Source: Cochliopodium minus (lineage: Eukaryota; Discosea; Himatismenida; Cochliopodiidae). Taken from it: DNA of 64,000 nt. Every line of letters starts with the position of its first letter. Within the stretch, counting starts at the first letter, position 1. The notes under the pieces were generated by a model. That model searched no databases. It was not told the origin of the DNA and saw nothing but the letters and a program-made list of their open reading frames with translations. Below, in pieces: positions 26,075 to 37,773 of the stretch. The DNA lies in the NCBI GenBank assembly GCA_024220525.1, contig JAMYWO010000065.1, forward strand, positions 29,802 through 93,801, given 5' to 3'. Position numbers and translations under genes: made by a program.

Positions 26075-26456
26075 TTTTATTTTTTTTTATTTTTAAGAGA
26101 TTCCATTTTGGCTTATAAAATATCAATGATTGAGGTGTTTATAATTTCAAACCATTACAAAAAAGCCCATAATCTAATAAATCGGTTAAATATGGTTTGA
26201 GCTGAAAAAGAATTAAATTTAAAGTTCAGAAATTTACTAAAATAAGATAAAGATTCAAAATGTATTGGTATTTCCTTCATTGTCAAACATCTATATCAAT
26301 TTTTTTTTGAATCAATTTTTTTGAATTAAAAAAAAAAAAATTTGAATACAAGAAAGAAAAATGAAGAGTTTGATCATTATTGTCAAAAAAGCAGTAAAAA
26401 TATAATTAAAAAAGAAATTTATTTTTAAACAATTATTATAAAAAATTTATAATTTT
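26075..26456. other. AT-rich intergenic spacer with homopolymer runs
   Basis: This spacer lies between the PP2C gene start and the PHD-SET gene end (both minus strand). No coding or RNA feature is seen. Confidence 0.5.
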
Positions 26457-29400
26457 TCAATTATTCCTGATGGAATCTATTGGAAAATTATTGTTCCCTT
26501 GAGATGGATTATTATTATAGATCCCTTTAGGTTGTCGATCAACATAGCCATTGCCATTGAGATTGATGAAAGAATTGCCATTATTTCCATTGATATGGAC
26601 TAAATTGGGGTTATCTTTAGAATAACTCTCTTGTTGAATGTGAGGAGTATGAGTTGAAGGAGGAGCATCATTAATTGGTGGCAGGATATTATCATTAGAT
26701 TTAGCTTCATTTTGGTGAGAATTTACAAGATTATCAGTGCCATTGTTAGAATTTCTTCTTTTCTTTGGATCAGGAGGCAATTCTGGTCCAATATCAGGAG
26801 GAGATGCAGGAGGGCTGTTGGGAGGCAAAGGAAGGGTAACAGGATTGTTTAAAATGAGATTATTATTGTTATTATTACTGAGGGTTTCGGTGATAAAATG
26901 TTGGTGGCTTCCATTGCTCTCCTCCAATTTTCTTTTGTTGGTAGATCCTGTTCCATTTTCTTGGATAGGATCATTAATGGGAGGTGGCACATAGATGGTA
27001 GATTGAGAAGGATGAGTGTGGAATTTAAAGATTGGAGGAGGTATCAATTCATTTTTTGAGGGTTGTATTTGTATACTATGTATTTGAAAAGAATGATGTG
27101 TGTTATTATTATTGTTATTATTTACAGTATTTATATTTATATTATCATTCTTTTGAATGACATTATTATTTTCAATCTTTTCATTGTTATTGTTATTATT
27201 ATTATTGATGCTTGGATTTGTGTTAGTATTATTGATAGAGATGATGATATTCTCATGTATCTCCTCTTGTTTGAATTGAACTACATTATTGTTATTTTCG
27301 ATGATTGTGTTTTGTGTACTATCAATAGGAGAAGAAGAAGGAGAACCCTGCAAAGGACTCTGATTTGCTTCTTCTGATTTGGATTCATTCTCTTCAGTAA
27401 GATACTTGGTCATCCATGCCTTCTTACCAACCATCTTCGGAAGAACAACTTCAGAACTCTCCTTCAATTCCTTCTTTATCTGGCCTTTGGGAGGGGTAGT
27501 TCTTGAAGAAGAGTTGTTGGAAGAAGGGATTTTGCTGCTATTCAAAATGGATCCATTCACATTTTGGGAAGAATGACCAAGAGGCTTCTTGTTCAACAAA
27601 TTGGATTGAGCTTTGGGGCTTGATTCCCTAAAGTTATTGTTATTTGACGGAAACAATGTTTTTTTGGCTAATGAATTGGTGGATGTTTTGAGGGAGGTTT
27701 TTTGAGACAAATGATTAGGAAGAGGGCTTTGTTTCTTCTTCTCTTGTTCCTCCAATCTGTCAATGGTCTGTACGATTGCTTGGAGTTTCCTTTCCTCTCT
27801 GCTCATCTTTGATGAATTTCTCCTTGATTTGGATCTTGATCTGGTTTCATGTGGGATAGGTGTGGGAGCAACATCAACTTGCAAATCTATAATCACCTTC
27901 TTTTTGGGAATAGGTTGTTGTTCGATCACAATCTTTGGCTCCTTCTCTTTGACTATTGTCTCCAACTTGTTACATTCAAGGAACGTATCGCTCAATTTTT
28001 TTCTGTCAATGTACCACAAGAGAACAGGACATTGTTCTTTAGTGCAAGCACATTCCAAACCATTTCTGAGAGATCCATAAGAATAATCAAAAGGGATGGT
28101 GATTTCACTTCCAGCTTCAATCTTGCAAGTTGAAAAGATTCCCAATCTCATCTTCCCATCTATCCATTTTTCAATCACCTTCGCGTTGGGAGAACATGAT
28201 CTTCTTAGATATCTTGAAACATTTCCATGTTTGGTGGCATCGACACAAAGACCCTTCTCAGGGAAGATCAATCCACGAAAATTTGGTTTGGTGAGTTTTC
28301 CTTTGAGATTCCTGTAAGCATCCCACGTGGTAAATTTTCCATAAAACTCTATTATCAATTGTGATTGATCAATGGCTCTATTTGTAAATACACCATATTC
28401 AAGATACCATTGATCATTCTGATCTTTCTTTTCCTCCCACATTTCAACCTTTAACACCTTCATGAAATCCTCCAAAGGATTATCCAATGAATTTGGATCT
28501 GATATTTCTTTTGGTTTGGTGATGTTGTCTGATACCTTTGTATATATGTTTTCATTTTTCAACTTCCATCCAGAAAAAGGATCTTTATTATCTGTGCCCA
28601 CAATGAAACTTGGTGAGCTCAATTGTTGTATATCCAATGCCATATTGTAGAATACTTCGTGTATTATTGCCACTTTGCAATTAAATATTATCGCAACTGA
28701 TCTCAATATATTCTCCTATATATTAATGGTATTAAAAATGGAGAAATTGTTAGTATTATATAAATTATAAATTTTTTTTCTCTTTTATTTCTTACAGATA
28801 ATTCCTCATTATGAGCATTTCTACAATAATGTTTCCAATATCTTTCCAATACTGCAACCTCTTTGGTATTGAAGTTGTAGTCTTCTTGATTTTTTTTCTT
28901 CTTCCTTTTCTTCTTGTTTTTCTTTGCATATTCTAGCCAATCATTCTTGTATATGATGGGAGAAAAAAATAAGGGTAAGAAAAAATTGATAAATTGAATA
29001 TATGGAACAAAAATAATTACTAATTTTATTTTTATATTTATAATTTTATAAAAGAGAATAAAAATTTTTTTTTTTTATATTGCATACCAAGAGTTCATTC
29101 CTAATGTCTTCATTATCTATATATTTGAACATATCAGCCTATAGAAAATAGATATTAATTTTTATTAGGTCTTTATAAATATTTTAAATTAAAAATATAT
29201 TACCTGTTTGGGAACGCATAGATGGCAATAAAAGGTTTCTGGCATTTTCTGTTTTGTTATTCCAAAATAGCATTCTGCATGTTGCCAAAATTCGCATTTA
29301 TCGCAGCAAATCATAAGTGATCCACTATCTACATTTTGTCCACATCTACATTTGATTTCTTCATCATTATCTTCTGAATTAGAATTTGAACTGTTATAAT

Positions 29401-29493
29401 TTTCATCCTGATAAGATATTTATAAAAAAGATAGAATTAGTATTATTTTTTTAATATATGGCTAATATTAGAAAATATTACCTTCAAATCCAT
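26457..29493 (-). CDS. PHD finger-SET domain protein, MLL5/SETD5/UpSET-like
   Basis: Five exons (complement): 29482-29493, 29204-29407, 29088-29138, 28796-28945, 26457-28715. They sum to 2676 nt, 891 residues. A PHD finger occupies residues about 24-70 (CRC...CCDKC...HAEC...CHLC), followed by a Lys-rich linker. A SET domain lies around residues 230-370: EYGVFTNRAIDQ, IIEFYGK, GNVSRYLRRSCSPNA, GSEITIPFDYSYG and the post-SET-like ECACTKEQCP. PHD-then-SET order with this SET sequence resembles MLL5/SETD5 and yeast Set3/Set4. In those the SET lacks strong methyltransferase activity and the protein scaffolds histone deacetylase complexes. Here RRSCSPNA stands where active SET domains have NHSC.PN. 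The C-terminal 450 residues are Asn/Ser/Pro-rich with no fold visible. It is probably nuclear and chromatin-associated. Confidence 0.85.
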
Positions 29494-30318
29494 TTGTATG
29501 TTTCTTTAATATGTATCCAGTATTTGATTGTTCTTATCAATTTGATCCTTTTTTTTTAATCTTGATATATTGTTTTATTTGCTTCTTTTATTGAATTATT
29601 TTTCTTTTATTGTTCAAGAATGGCAAACTTGTTGAACCTTTATTATTTTTTTTTGAAAATGAAATAGGTTTAAAATTTTTTTTTTTTTATATTTTTATAT
29701 ATTTTTATTTTTTGAGTGTATATTTTTTTTATGATTGTGATTATGTATGAAAATAAATTTAGCATAAAAATAATACTATTTTCTTATATTTAAAGGAAAT
29801 GTTTTTGTGATTGTTTTTCATTTTTTTGTTTGTGAATATTATTTGCTGAATTTATATTTTTAATTTTAAATATATCCTGTTTAAAAAAAATTACGTAAAA
29901 AAAAATAAAAATATTTTTATATTTTTTTTTTCTCTTGGCTCCAATTTCTCATTATATTATTCCATTCTATTCTGATTGTTTTTTGCTTTCCATGTTAATA
30001 TTTTTTTTCAAAATTATCAAATAGAAGTGGGATCAATAAGAGAAGAGAGATATTTTTTTTTTTTTTCAATAAATCCTTGAAAAGCAAATTAAAAAAAATC
30101 AATTAATCGAAATGTATCCATTCAATCTTCCTTATATTTAAACTAAATATTTTATTTGTATAAATTTTTTTCACCTTTTGATTAAAAAATAATTTTTCAA
30201 AGTTTTCAGTGCAAATAAAAAAAAAAAAAAAATTGAAGTATAAAAGAAAGGATCTACCTTGATTAGAAATTTCATTCAAGATTATCATAACCGAAAGAAT
30301 TTTTGAGATTTATAAACG
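29494..30318. other. Divergent intergenic region, AT-rich
   Basis: This 825-bp spacer lies between the PHD-SET gene (minus) and the pseudokinase-SH2 gene (plus). It holds long T tracts, no convincing frame and no RNA structure that I can recognise. Confidence 0.5.
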
Positions 30319-33300
30319 ATGATTAGGGAAAAATCGAGTAGCAAACTCGAAGTGGAGAAAATACAACATCTTTTGAATGAATATCTTGAAATAAAGAAGA
30401 AAATAGATTTGAAATTTTTAAAAGGATACGTAGGATTGAAGGAATTAACAAATACAAACTTTATAGATATAAAAATAGAGGAATTGAGACAACAAATGAG
30501 AATCTTGCAAAGAAAGATAAATGTGGATATGACATCTGAAATTTTAGAAACACCAAAATATGGGAGGAGATTTTTATCAAATGACAATCAAAAAGAATTC
30601 ACATCGAGAACATCAATAGATAGAATGAATCTTAGGTATGATTTTTTTCAAAATTTATATTTTTCTCAATCCTCTTTGACAAAAGATATTATCTATCTGG
30701 AGGATCATTGGTGAAAAGATTTTTCCCATATGGAACATTGCATACAGGAACAATATCAAGATTCGATGTATTTGTGGCATCTTTATCATTGGATGCCAAA
30801 AAGAATGAGTATGAATACATCTTCCAAGAATTCTCGAGATTACGCACGATACATCACAAACAATTCTCATCGTTTCTAGGAGGATTTGCAAGCATAGATT
30901 CCGTGAACAAACTCTATCTTTTGCTGAGCCCAGTACACGAGAAAGAAATGCTTCTTTCTGAAATAATCAAACGTAGAGAAAGTTTCACCATAGAGTCGCG
31001 AATGAAAATAGCAACATCCATAGCCCACGCAATGTATTGGCTCAGCATCAACCAACTCAACATAGAAACAAAATGTGTGCACGGGAACTTGTTTTGTGAG
31101 AACATCTGGGTGGGATCCGAGGACTCTATCTGCATCATCTATTTGGGTCTGAGGATTTTAAAGCATACCGGACAACTTGAAATATCAGAGTTACCAAAAA
31201 GCATTCAAAAGTATTTTGCACCCGAACTCAAGGAGCAGTACGAAAAAGACCGTATTTGCGTTCCTACCATCAAATCTGATATTTTCGCTTTTGGAATCAT
31301 TTTGAAGAAGCTTTTCCTCAGCAAGAACGAGAAGGTTGTGGTTGGTTGCAAGATGAGAGAGAAGCTCGAGCAGCTTGTGAAACTTTTCACTTACAAAAAT
31401 CCCAAGAGCAGACCTTCTTCTTGGGCTGAGGTCATTAAAAAGATTTCCTACTATAATTTTGTTCTTTTGAGAATCGAAAACTCTGAAGCAAGGAAAGTTT
31501 GGTAAATTTTGTTTTTAAAAAAATAAAAGATTATTTTCAAATTTCTTAATAATTAAAACAAATGATCTTTTTTTTTAACTAATGAAGATCATTAATTTGT
31601 TTAGAATCTATATTTTCATTTTTTGATTTTTATTTTTTTAAAAATGAATTTTCCTTTTTATTTTTGGAAAAGTTTAAATAAAAAATTGAATAATTTGAAT
31701 AAATGATCTTTTTTTAATTCATTTTTTTATGATTTTAATAAATAAATTTTTTGAAAACTGAAATATGAAAAATAAAATAAAAAAAAATAAATAATTAAAA
31801 AATGATCTTTTTTTGAATAATATTTTTATTAAAATTTTTGAATAAAATTTTTTGAAAATAAATGAAACTTTTTTTTTTAAAAATTAAAAATTTTTTTTTT
31901 AAAAAAAGGAGAGAATTGGTGGAAAACAAAGAAACTTACTTGGAAAAAAAGGAGAATGCTGACATCAAGAGGAGAGTCTCCAAACAAGTAGACAGGAACG
32001 ACACAGACAATCTCATGACTCCTCGCAGTGAAATGAACCTTTTGAACACCAACACCACCAAAAAGATAATGGGTCACACTAAAGAAATTGGAGGCAACAC
32101 CCAACGAGATTCCACCATGCTTGATAATCTTTCTTCTCCCAAAAGATCTCCCAATGCAAGAAAACAAACCATTTTTCCTGTTAATATGCAAAAAACTTAT
32201 ACTGCAATCCCAAGCAAAAATTCTGAGCAAGAAAGTAAAATTTATGATTTATTTTATCATTTTATTTAATTTTTTTATTTTTTTGATTTTTTTTTGATTT
32301 TTTTTTGTTTTTTTTTTTGATTTTTTTTATTTTTTTTTTTTTGATTTTTTTTATTTTTTTCACTTAATAGAAAAAGTGAAAAAAAAAATCATTTGAAAAG
32401 ATTTTTTGGGATCAATATACACAAATATTTTTTTTTTTATGTTTTTTTTTAAAAAAGAATTTATTTATAGAAGTTTTTTTAAATTTTTTCTTTTATTCTA
32501 TCATTTTTTATTAAAAAAAGAATTCATTTGAAAAAGAATTCATTTTTAAGAAAAATTATTTTTTAATTTTTTTTTTTAATTCATTTTTTTTTGAAAGATG
32601 CTTTAAGTTCCCCTCGAGATGAAATCATCCATCGTTACGATCTTTACGATCCACAAAAATCGGAGAGACTCCGCACCACCGATTTCCACAGGCTGGATTG
32701 GGACATTTTCCAGAATTTCATCAAAGGCCTGATGAAAGAGAACAAACATTTCAAAGTAGAAAACTACGAGACCAAAATGATTGCTCTGAGAAAGCTTGTC
32801 TGTTCTCCTGTTTCGAACTTTAAAATAAAAAATAATTATACAGGTAAAAAAAAAAATTTACCTATATATTTTTTTAAATTAATTTCAAAACCTTTTAATT
32901 TATAATCATAATTAAATTTGTTCATTTTTAATATTTACTAGTTCTATAAATAGAACGTTTATTTCATCAGTGAAAATAAAATTTTATTTGTTTTGAATGA
33001 TTAATAAAAAGCTTTTTATTTATTTTAAATTTGTATTAAAAATTTTTTTTTTTTTTTTGATAATTAATTTTCAGTTTATTTTTATATTAAAGGTTTTTTA
33101 TTTTAATGAATTATTTTTTTTTTTTACTTATTAATTTAAATTTTTTGTTATTTTTTTCTTATTAATTTACATTTTTTTTTTTACATTTTTTTTTTCATTT
33201 TCGAAAGTCACCATTGATCGTTTCAACATGATGGTCCAATGGTTTGGTTTCGACATCACCACCTTCAGCTTCATCGACAACTGCTACAAGATCATCAAGA

Positions 33301-33614
33301 ACCCCTGGTTCTACACCGAAATGAGCGAGGAAAACGCCCATCTGATCCTCTCCCAATTTCCGGGTTCCCGAAAGTGGCTTGTCCGTTTCAACTATAAAAA
33401 CCCTCCTTTTTATATCATTAGTTATTTGGGTGTTGACAACTTTGTTTGTCACGACAAAATCTCTTTTTCCGATGATTATTACTCTTTGGGTATTTTGAAT
33501 GAGAAGAGTGAGATGAATGTTGTCGTCAATCATTCTTTGAAGAAGTTGATCCATGATCATTATCACAGGAAAAAGATTTTTGACATCAATAATTATTTTT
33601 CTGTCAAATTGTAA
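30319..33614 (+). CDS. Protein kinase-like (probable pseudokinase) plus C-terminal SH2 domain protein
   Basis: Five exons: 30319-30635, 30686-31501, 31909-32234, 32598-32843, 33208-33614. The sum is 2112 nt, 703 residues. Residues about 108-380 have the kinase fold: glycine-loop-like LSGGSLVKRFFPYGT, VHGNLFCENIWV at the catalytic loop, IYLGL where DFG is expected, FAPELKEQ at the APE position, KSDIFAFGIIL, and RPSS near the end. The catalytic Asp of HRD is Asn and the DFG Asp is absent, so activity is unlikely. A basic low-complexity linker follows, then a segment ending NMMVQWFGF. A C-terminal SH2-like domain (about residues 600-703) shows PWFYTEMSEENAHLIL and WLVRFNYKNPPFYIISYLG, with the phosphotyrosine-binding Arg in LVRF. 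Kinase-then-SH2 order is the layout of the Dictyostelium Shk proteins, which carry an active kinase. It is probably a phosphotyrosine-reading adaptor. Confidence 0.82.
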
Positions 33615-34136
33615 AATAAATTCTGACATTTTTATTGTTAATAGCTTTTCTTTTTTTTTTTTCTTTCATAGAAAACAAACAGGGTTAAAATTTATAAAAA
33701 TTAATTTGACCTTTTTTCAAATCAAATATAAAAAAAAATTGAATTCTAAATTCTCTTTTGATTATCTGAATAAAACGAATTGATCTTTTTAAATTCAAGA
33801 ATCCTTGATCAAAATTTTAACCCAAACAAATGGTAATAAAAAATTTCAATATTTAATATCTATATGAATATCCCAATAAATGTAATCAATCAAACAAATT
33901 ATGATTGTATTCCCAATTAATTTTTATGAAAATATTATAAGGAAAAATAATTTGCATAATTATGCGTATCACCCACCATACACTGTATGTAAATATCAAT
34001 TATTAATAAATATTTATTTATATGAAACAGGAAAAAGATAAGAAGAGAGAAAAAGTAATCAGGATAAACAATGAGGTAAAAATTTTAGTTTTTTTTTTTA
34101 TTGCAAAAATAAAAGTGAAGCACATTAAATACAAAG
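33615..34136. other. AT-rich intergenic spacer
   Basis: No feature recognised. The downstream start was tested against a possible upstream ATG at about 34070 that would splice out of frame. Confidence 0.5.
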
Positions 34137-35801
34137 ATGAAAAAGAAAGAAGTGGTTTTAAGCAAATTGGAGCCTAATGAAGAGGAGATGAAAATAATAG
34201 CAGAAATTCTTTTAAAAAACAAAATTACGAAAAAATTTGAAATTGATGTACAACTATCTCCGAAACAATGCGGAATTTTGTTGGAAAATATCGAAAAGAA
34301 TGAAATACTCGAAGAAATTTTTTTCAATAACAACCGTATAATTATGGAGTGTATTGATATCATTTGTGAGAGATTATCTACAAATAAATCGATCAAAAGT
34401 CTTTCATTTTGTACATCATTCTTTGTTCGGAAAAGTGGAGTTGAAAAAATCTCAAAGTTTCTTTCGGCAAATAAAACAATCAAGTATTTTTATTTTTATG
34501 GAGAAGTGGGCGTGGATTGTTTGGAAACTTTTTGTGAGAATTTTAAAGGCAACAACACATTGGAAACGATTGAATTTTATGGGAGTTTCGTAAATGAGAT
34601 TAAGAACTTGGATTTTCTCGAGAAATTTTTCGAGAAAAACCAAAACTTTTTTGTTTTTAAAACCAATTTTTCAATGAATTATGAAATAACAAAAAAATAT
34701 TTCCAAATTTTGAAAAAAAACAGATTGTTGACTTCTATTGAAGTGAATATTGGTGATTGCGATGAAGAATTGATTTTGTGTTTCAATGAAATGTTACAGA
34801 ACAAAAATAATTTGAAAGAAATATTTATTAACGCTCCAAATATGAAAGAAAGAGAACTTGCCTTGTTTTGTCAAAGTTTAAACAAATATCAAAATTGTGA
34901 ATATATTTATTTCTTAAAAAATAATGATTTGGAAATTTTTTTCAATAATTCTTTGCTCAAAAATTTGAAAGAAAGTAAAAAAATCAAGAAAATAGATTTG
35001 GGAGATTTGTCAAACGAAACATGTCAATTATTGAGGGATTTTTTGGAAACAAATCATTCAATCTCAGATTTGAATCTAAACAATGCCAAGGTTTATGATT
35101 ATGGACCCATTTGCGAAGGATTGAAAATCAACAATTCAATAACTTCTCTTGTTTTATCTTTCATTAAGTTTAAACAAAATGATATTGAACTACTTTGCCA
35201 ATATTTCAAATCAACCAGAACTCTCAAAAAATTAATTTTTGCTTCAAATCTTTTTGATTCTCATTCCTTTGAATTATTATTTGATTCTCTCAAACAAAAC
35301 AAATCTTTGAAAACGTTATTCATGCAATCTTGTGACATCATGAACAACCCAACAAACTTGTCTGATTTTATTGAGAACAACGATTCTCTTTCTACTTTCG
35401 ACATGAAATCAAACAAGATTTACTCAAAACTAGATTTAATTTCTTCTTCTCTTCAGAGAAACTCCAAATTAAAAACTCTTGATCTCTCCAACAACAATCT
35501 TCTCGACAATGAAATCTTGATTTTGGTAGATGTAATGAAAAAGAACAATTCTTTAACATCTATAAAACTCGATAGGAACGATATTTCATATAATGAGAAC
35601 TTTCAACTTTTGAATGATCTTTTAGAATGCAATTTAAAATGGAATACTCAGATTCATCCCATTTTACATTGTTCTTTCCAAAACTCAATCTTCAAATTTG
35701 TTTTGGGATTGAAAGTGTTTGAAAAGAAAAGCAAGATCAAGATACCCAAATTTATTTTGTTTGAGATCATCAAAAGGGTGGACAGAAAATCTTTTCTTTA
35801 A
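34137..35801 (+). CDS. Leucine-rich repeat (RNI/NLR-type) protein
   Basis: Intronless frame of 554 residues. From about residue 60 to 500 it consists of irregular repeats of 28 or so residues of the ribonuclease-inhibitor type, with units such as NKSIKSLSFCTSF, NNTLETIEFYG, NHSISDLNLNNAKV, NSKLKTLDLSNNNLLDNE and NNSLTSIKLDRNDISYNE. Such arrays form horseshoe interaction surfaces. No nucleotide-binding, F-box or kinase domain precedes the repeats, and there is no signal peptide or membrane segment. The last 50 residues (from about WNTQIHPILHCS) look like a capping segment. The role is unknown; a scaffold or regulator of small GTPases or actin is possible by analogy only. Intronless structure is unusual among its neighbours. 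Confidence 0.8.
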   Translation: MKKKEVVLSKLEPNEEEMKIIAEILLKNKITKKFEIDVQLSPKQCGILLENIEKNEILEEIFFNNNRIIMECIDIICERLSTNKSIKSLSFCTSFFVRKSGVEKISKFLSANKTIKYFYFYGEVGVDCLETFCENFKGNNTLETIEFYGSFVNEIKNLDFLEKFFEKNQNFFVFKTNFSMNYEITKKYFQILKKNRLLTSIEVNIGDCDEELILCFNEMLQNKNNLKEIFINAPNMKERELALFCQSLNKYQNCEYIYFLKNNDLEIFFNNSLLKNLKESKKIKKIDLGDLSNETCQLLRDFLETNHSISDLNLNNAKVYDYGPICEGLKINNSITSLVLSFIKFKQNDIELLCQYFKSTRTLKKLIFASNLFDSHSFELLFDSLKQNKSLKTLFMQSCDIMNNPTNLSDFIENNDSLSTFDMKSNKIYSKLDLISSSLQRNSKLKTLDLSNNNLLDNEILILVDVMKKNNSLTSIKLDRNDISYNENFQLLNDLLECNLKWNTQIHPILHCSFQNSIFKFVLGLKVFEKKSKIKIPKFILFEIIKRVDRKSFL

Positions 35802-35888
35802 AAATTGAAATAAATAAATTTAATTTATTTTTAATTTAAAAATTTTTTGTTTGTTTTATTTTTAAAAAATTGTTTGTAAATTATTTTT

Positions 35889-36902
35889 TCATTTATTATA
35901 ATTGAAGCGAACATAATTTCTTTTACAATATTTAGAACAATAATTGTGTTTCCCTTCTCTTTGTCTCAACTTGCAATTCCTGCAGATATTTCTAGCTCGA
36001 GTGAAACTCTTCTCACAATTCCAGCTGCAAAAAAAGCTTCCAACTGAAATAGGATGAATAGAACAACAGTAGCAAGCAGGTCTCTCATGACCATTTTTTT
36101 TTGGGAGATTTTTGTTTAAAGAATTTTTCAATTCGTTATTATTATAATTTAAATTAAAATTATTATTGTCATTTAAATTAAAAATATTGTCATTATTTAT
36201 TCTTAAATTATTATTTCCATTAAAATTATTATCATTTCCATTGTCATTATTTCCATCAAAATTATTGTTACCATTGTAATTTAAATTAAAATTATTATCA
36301 TTGTTTGTTCTTAAAAAATTATTATTGAGATTATTATTTAAATTTAAATTATTATTTAGATTATTGTTAAGATTGTCATTATTATTTAAATTTAAATTAT
36401 TATTGTTATTAATTAGATTATTGTCATTGTTTGTTCTTATAAAATTATTATTTCCGTCGTTATTGTTATTTAAATTAGGGAGATTGTTATTCCCGTTGAA
36501 ATGATTGTTATTATTGTTCTTTCTTCTTTCTTCTCTCTCCTTCATGAATTTATTTTCATTATGGACAAGCTGATTGAGATCATACTTGATAGAAACGCAA
36601 TCTTTACAAAAATGAAAACTGGGGAGATTCTCGCGAACCTTACAACCCAAACAGAATCTGTTAAGAGAATACGAGAAAAAAGAGTTTTTCCCTTCAACTT
36701 TCACCCTCTTCTCTAAAATGTAATTCAATTCAAACCATAGCGGAGAATTTTTCGTTTCGAAGAGATTTTTGATCCAATGTGACATCTCGTTCAAATGATT
36801 CCCCACTTCTGACAATTTGATCCATCTATATCCATTTTCTCCGTAACTCGTGTCTATTTCTCCTTTAAATCTGTTTTTAGAAGAAAGGGGTTTTTTATAC
36901 AT
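35889..36902 (-). CDS. Cys-rich protein with central poly-Asn tract, unknown function
   Basis: Intronless frame of 337 residues. The N-terminal 85 residues are moderately hydrophilic with a Trp-rich segment (YRWIKL, MSHWIKNLF, PLWFELNY). They are followed by a first Cys cluster (CLGCK...FCKDC), then about 120 residues of Asn/Leu-rich repeat, then a second Cys-rich part with CYCC, FFCSWNCEKSF and CRNCKLRQ...YCSKYCKRN. The paired CxxC and C-S-x-x-C spacing suggests two zinc-binding knuckles at the C-terminus. I do not recognise the family. A nuclear, nucleic-acid- or protein-binding role is a guess. The ATG at 36902 is the first in frame and lies just after a T-rich tract. Confidence 0.65.
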   Translation of the reverse strand: MYKKPLSSKNRFKGEIDTSYGENGYRWIKLSEVGNHLNEMSHWIKNLFETKNSPLWFELNYILEKRVKVEGKNSFFSYSLNRFCLGCKVRENLPSFHFCKDCVSIKYDLNQLVHNENKFMKEREERRKNNNNNHFNGNNNLPNLNNNNDGNNNFIRTNNDNNLINNNNNLNLNNNDNLNNNLNNNLNLNNNLNNNFLRTNNDNNFNLNYNGNNNFDGNNDNGNDNNFNGNNNLRINNDNIFNLNDNNNFNLNYNNNELKNSLNKNLPKKNGHERPACYCCSIHPISVGSFFCSWNCEKSFTRARNICRNCKLRQREGKHNYCSKYCKRNYVRFNYNK

Positions 36903-37020
36903 TATGTTAAATAATTGTTTTTGAATAATAATTTTTTTTTTATTATTTTTTTATTGTTATTTTTAATGAGATAATGTCATTATTTTTTTGGTTTCATTTT
37001 TATCAATTTTTTGTTATGAT

Positions 37021-37110
37021 TTATTTTATTTTTTATTTTTTATTTTTTATTTTTTATTTTTTATTTTTTATTTTTTATTTTTTATTTTTTATTTTTTATT
37101 TTTTTATTTT
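37021..37110. repeat. TTTTTTA simple repeat array
   Basis: About twelve near-perfect heptamer units lie between two genes that run on the minus strand; the flanks are also T-rich. Confidence 0.85.
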
Positions 37111-37145
37111 ATTATTTTATATTTTTATTATTTTATATTTTTATT

Positions 37146-37773
37146 TTATTTTTTTATTTTTAACCTTTTTTCTGCTCTGGGTTTCCACTGGTCGTAATAT
37201 CTTCCATCACTTTGTTGCATAACGTAGACGAACATCCCCGTAATGCTTTGCATGAATCCCCTTGTATTGTTGTCATCCAACCTTCCCACATTCAACACTC
37301 CACCTGGCAATCGAAAATAATGTCCGTTCATTTCATTTCCCTCCTAAAATTTATCAGATTGATAAATTTATAAAAAAAAAAAAAATTCAATTTGAAATTT
37401 ATTGGCAATTTATAAGTATCCTATAAGATCATAGAACTATATAATATTCAGCATATCTTTTTTTATAAACTTACCATGTTTTCATCATTCCCTGCTTCTT
37501 CTTGCGCTTCCCTATTATTAAAAAAAATATCCCTCACAATAAATATCTCTTTGTTATAAATTGGAATCTTCCCTTTTATTGATACCTCATTGCTGCATGT
37601 CTTCTTATAGCAAAGAATTTCTCTATGCTATCAGCATTCATTTTTCTTTCTCTATGTGATAATCCTCCCCCTATAAAACATAATGACAGGGGATTCTTTA
37701 TCTTGTGAGATCTCATTTGTAAAAGCAAATATAATTCATCCTCAACGAATTTAGTGAATATCAAAAACGCCAT
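37146..37773 (-). CDS. NUDIX hydrolase-like protein
   Basis: Exons (complement) 37586-37773, 37475-37511 and 37146-37343 sum to 423 nt, 140 residues. The spliced product holds FIGGG...AAMREAQEEAG, matching the NUDIX box core (G...REUxEExGU) with the REAQEEAG part carried on the 37-nt second exon. The GG-to-RE spacing is longer than the canonical box, because the segment between holds about 20 extra residues. Upstream is a strand AFLIFTKFVEDELYLLLQMR, the usual beta sheet before the box; downstream GMFVYVMQQ fits the next strands. NUDIX enzymes cleave nucleoside diphosphate derivatives. The start was placed at ATG 37773; an upstream exon around 38000-38120 cannot be excluded, and the 3' end runs into a T-rich stretch. 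Confidence 0.65.

Noticed and set aside
26737-28650. Several plus-strand open frames
   Set aside because: All are antisense to the large exon of the PHD-SET gene, which has recognisable domains and consistent splicing.
34060-34136. Possible upstream coding exon for the LRR gene at 34137
   Set aside because: The ATGAG before a GTAAAA would join to give an immediate stop; the ATG at 34137 opens the whole LRR frame.
36301-36716. Plus-strand Leu/Lys-rich frames resembling membrane helices
   Set aside because: They are antisense to the poly-Asn region of the minus-strand Cys-rich gene.
36974-37222. Plus-strand hydrophobic Phe/Leu/Tyr-rich frames
   Set aside because: Translation of a TTTTTTA simple repeat; not a membrane protein.
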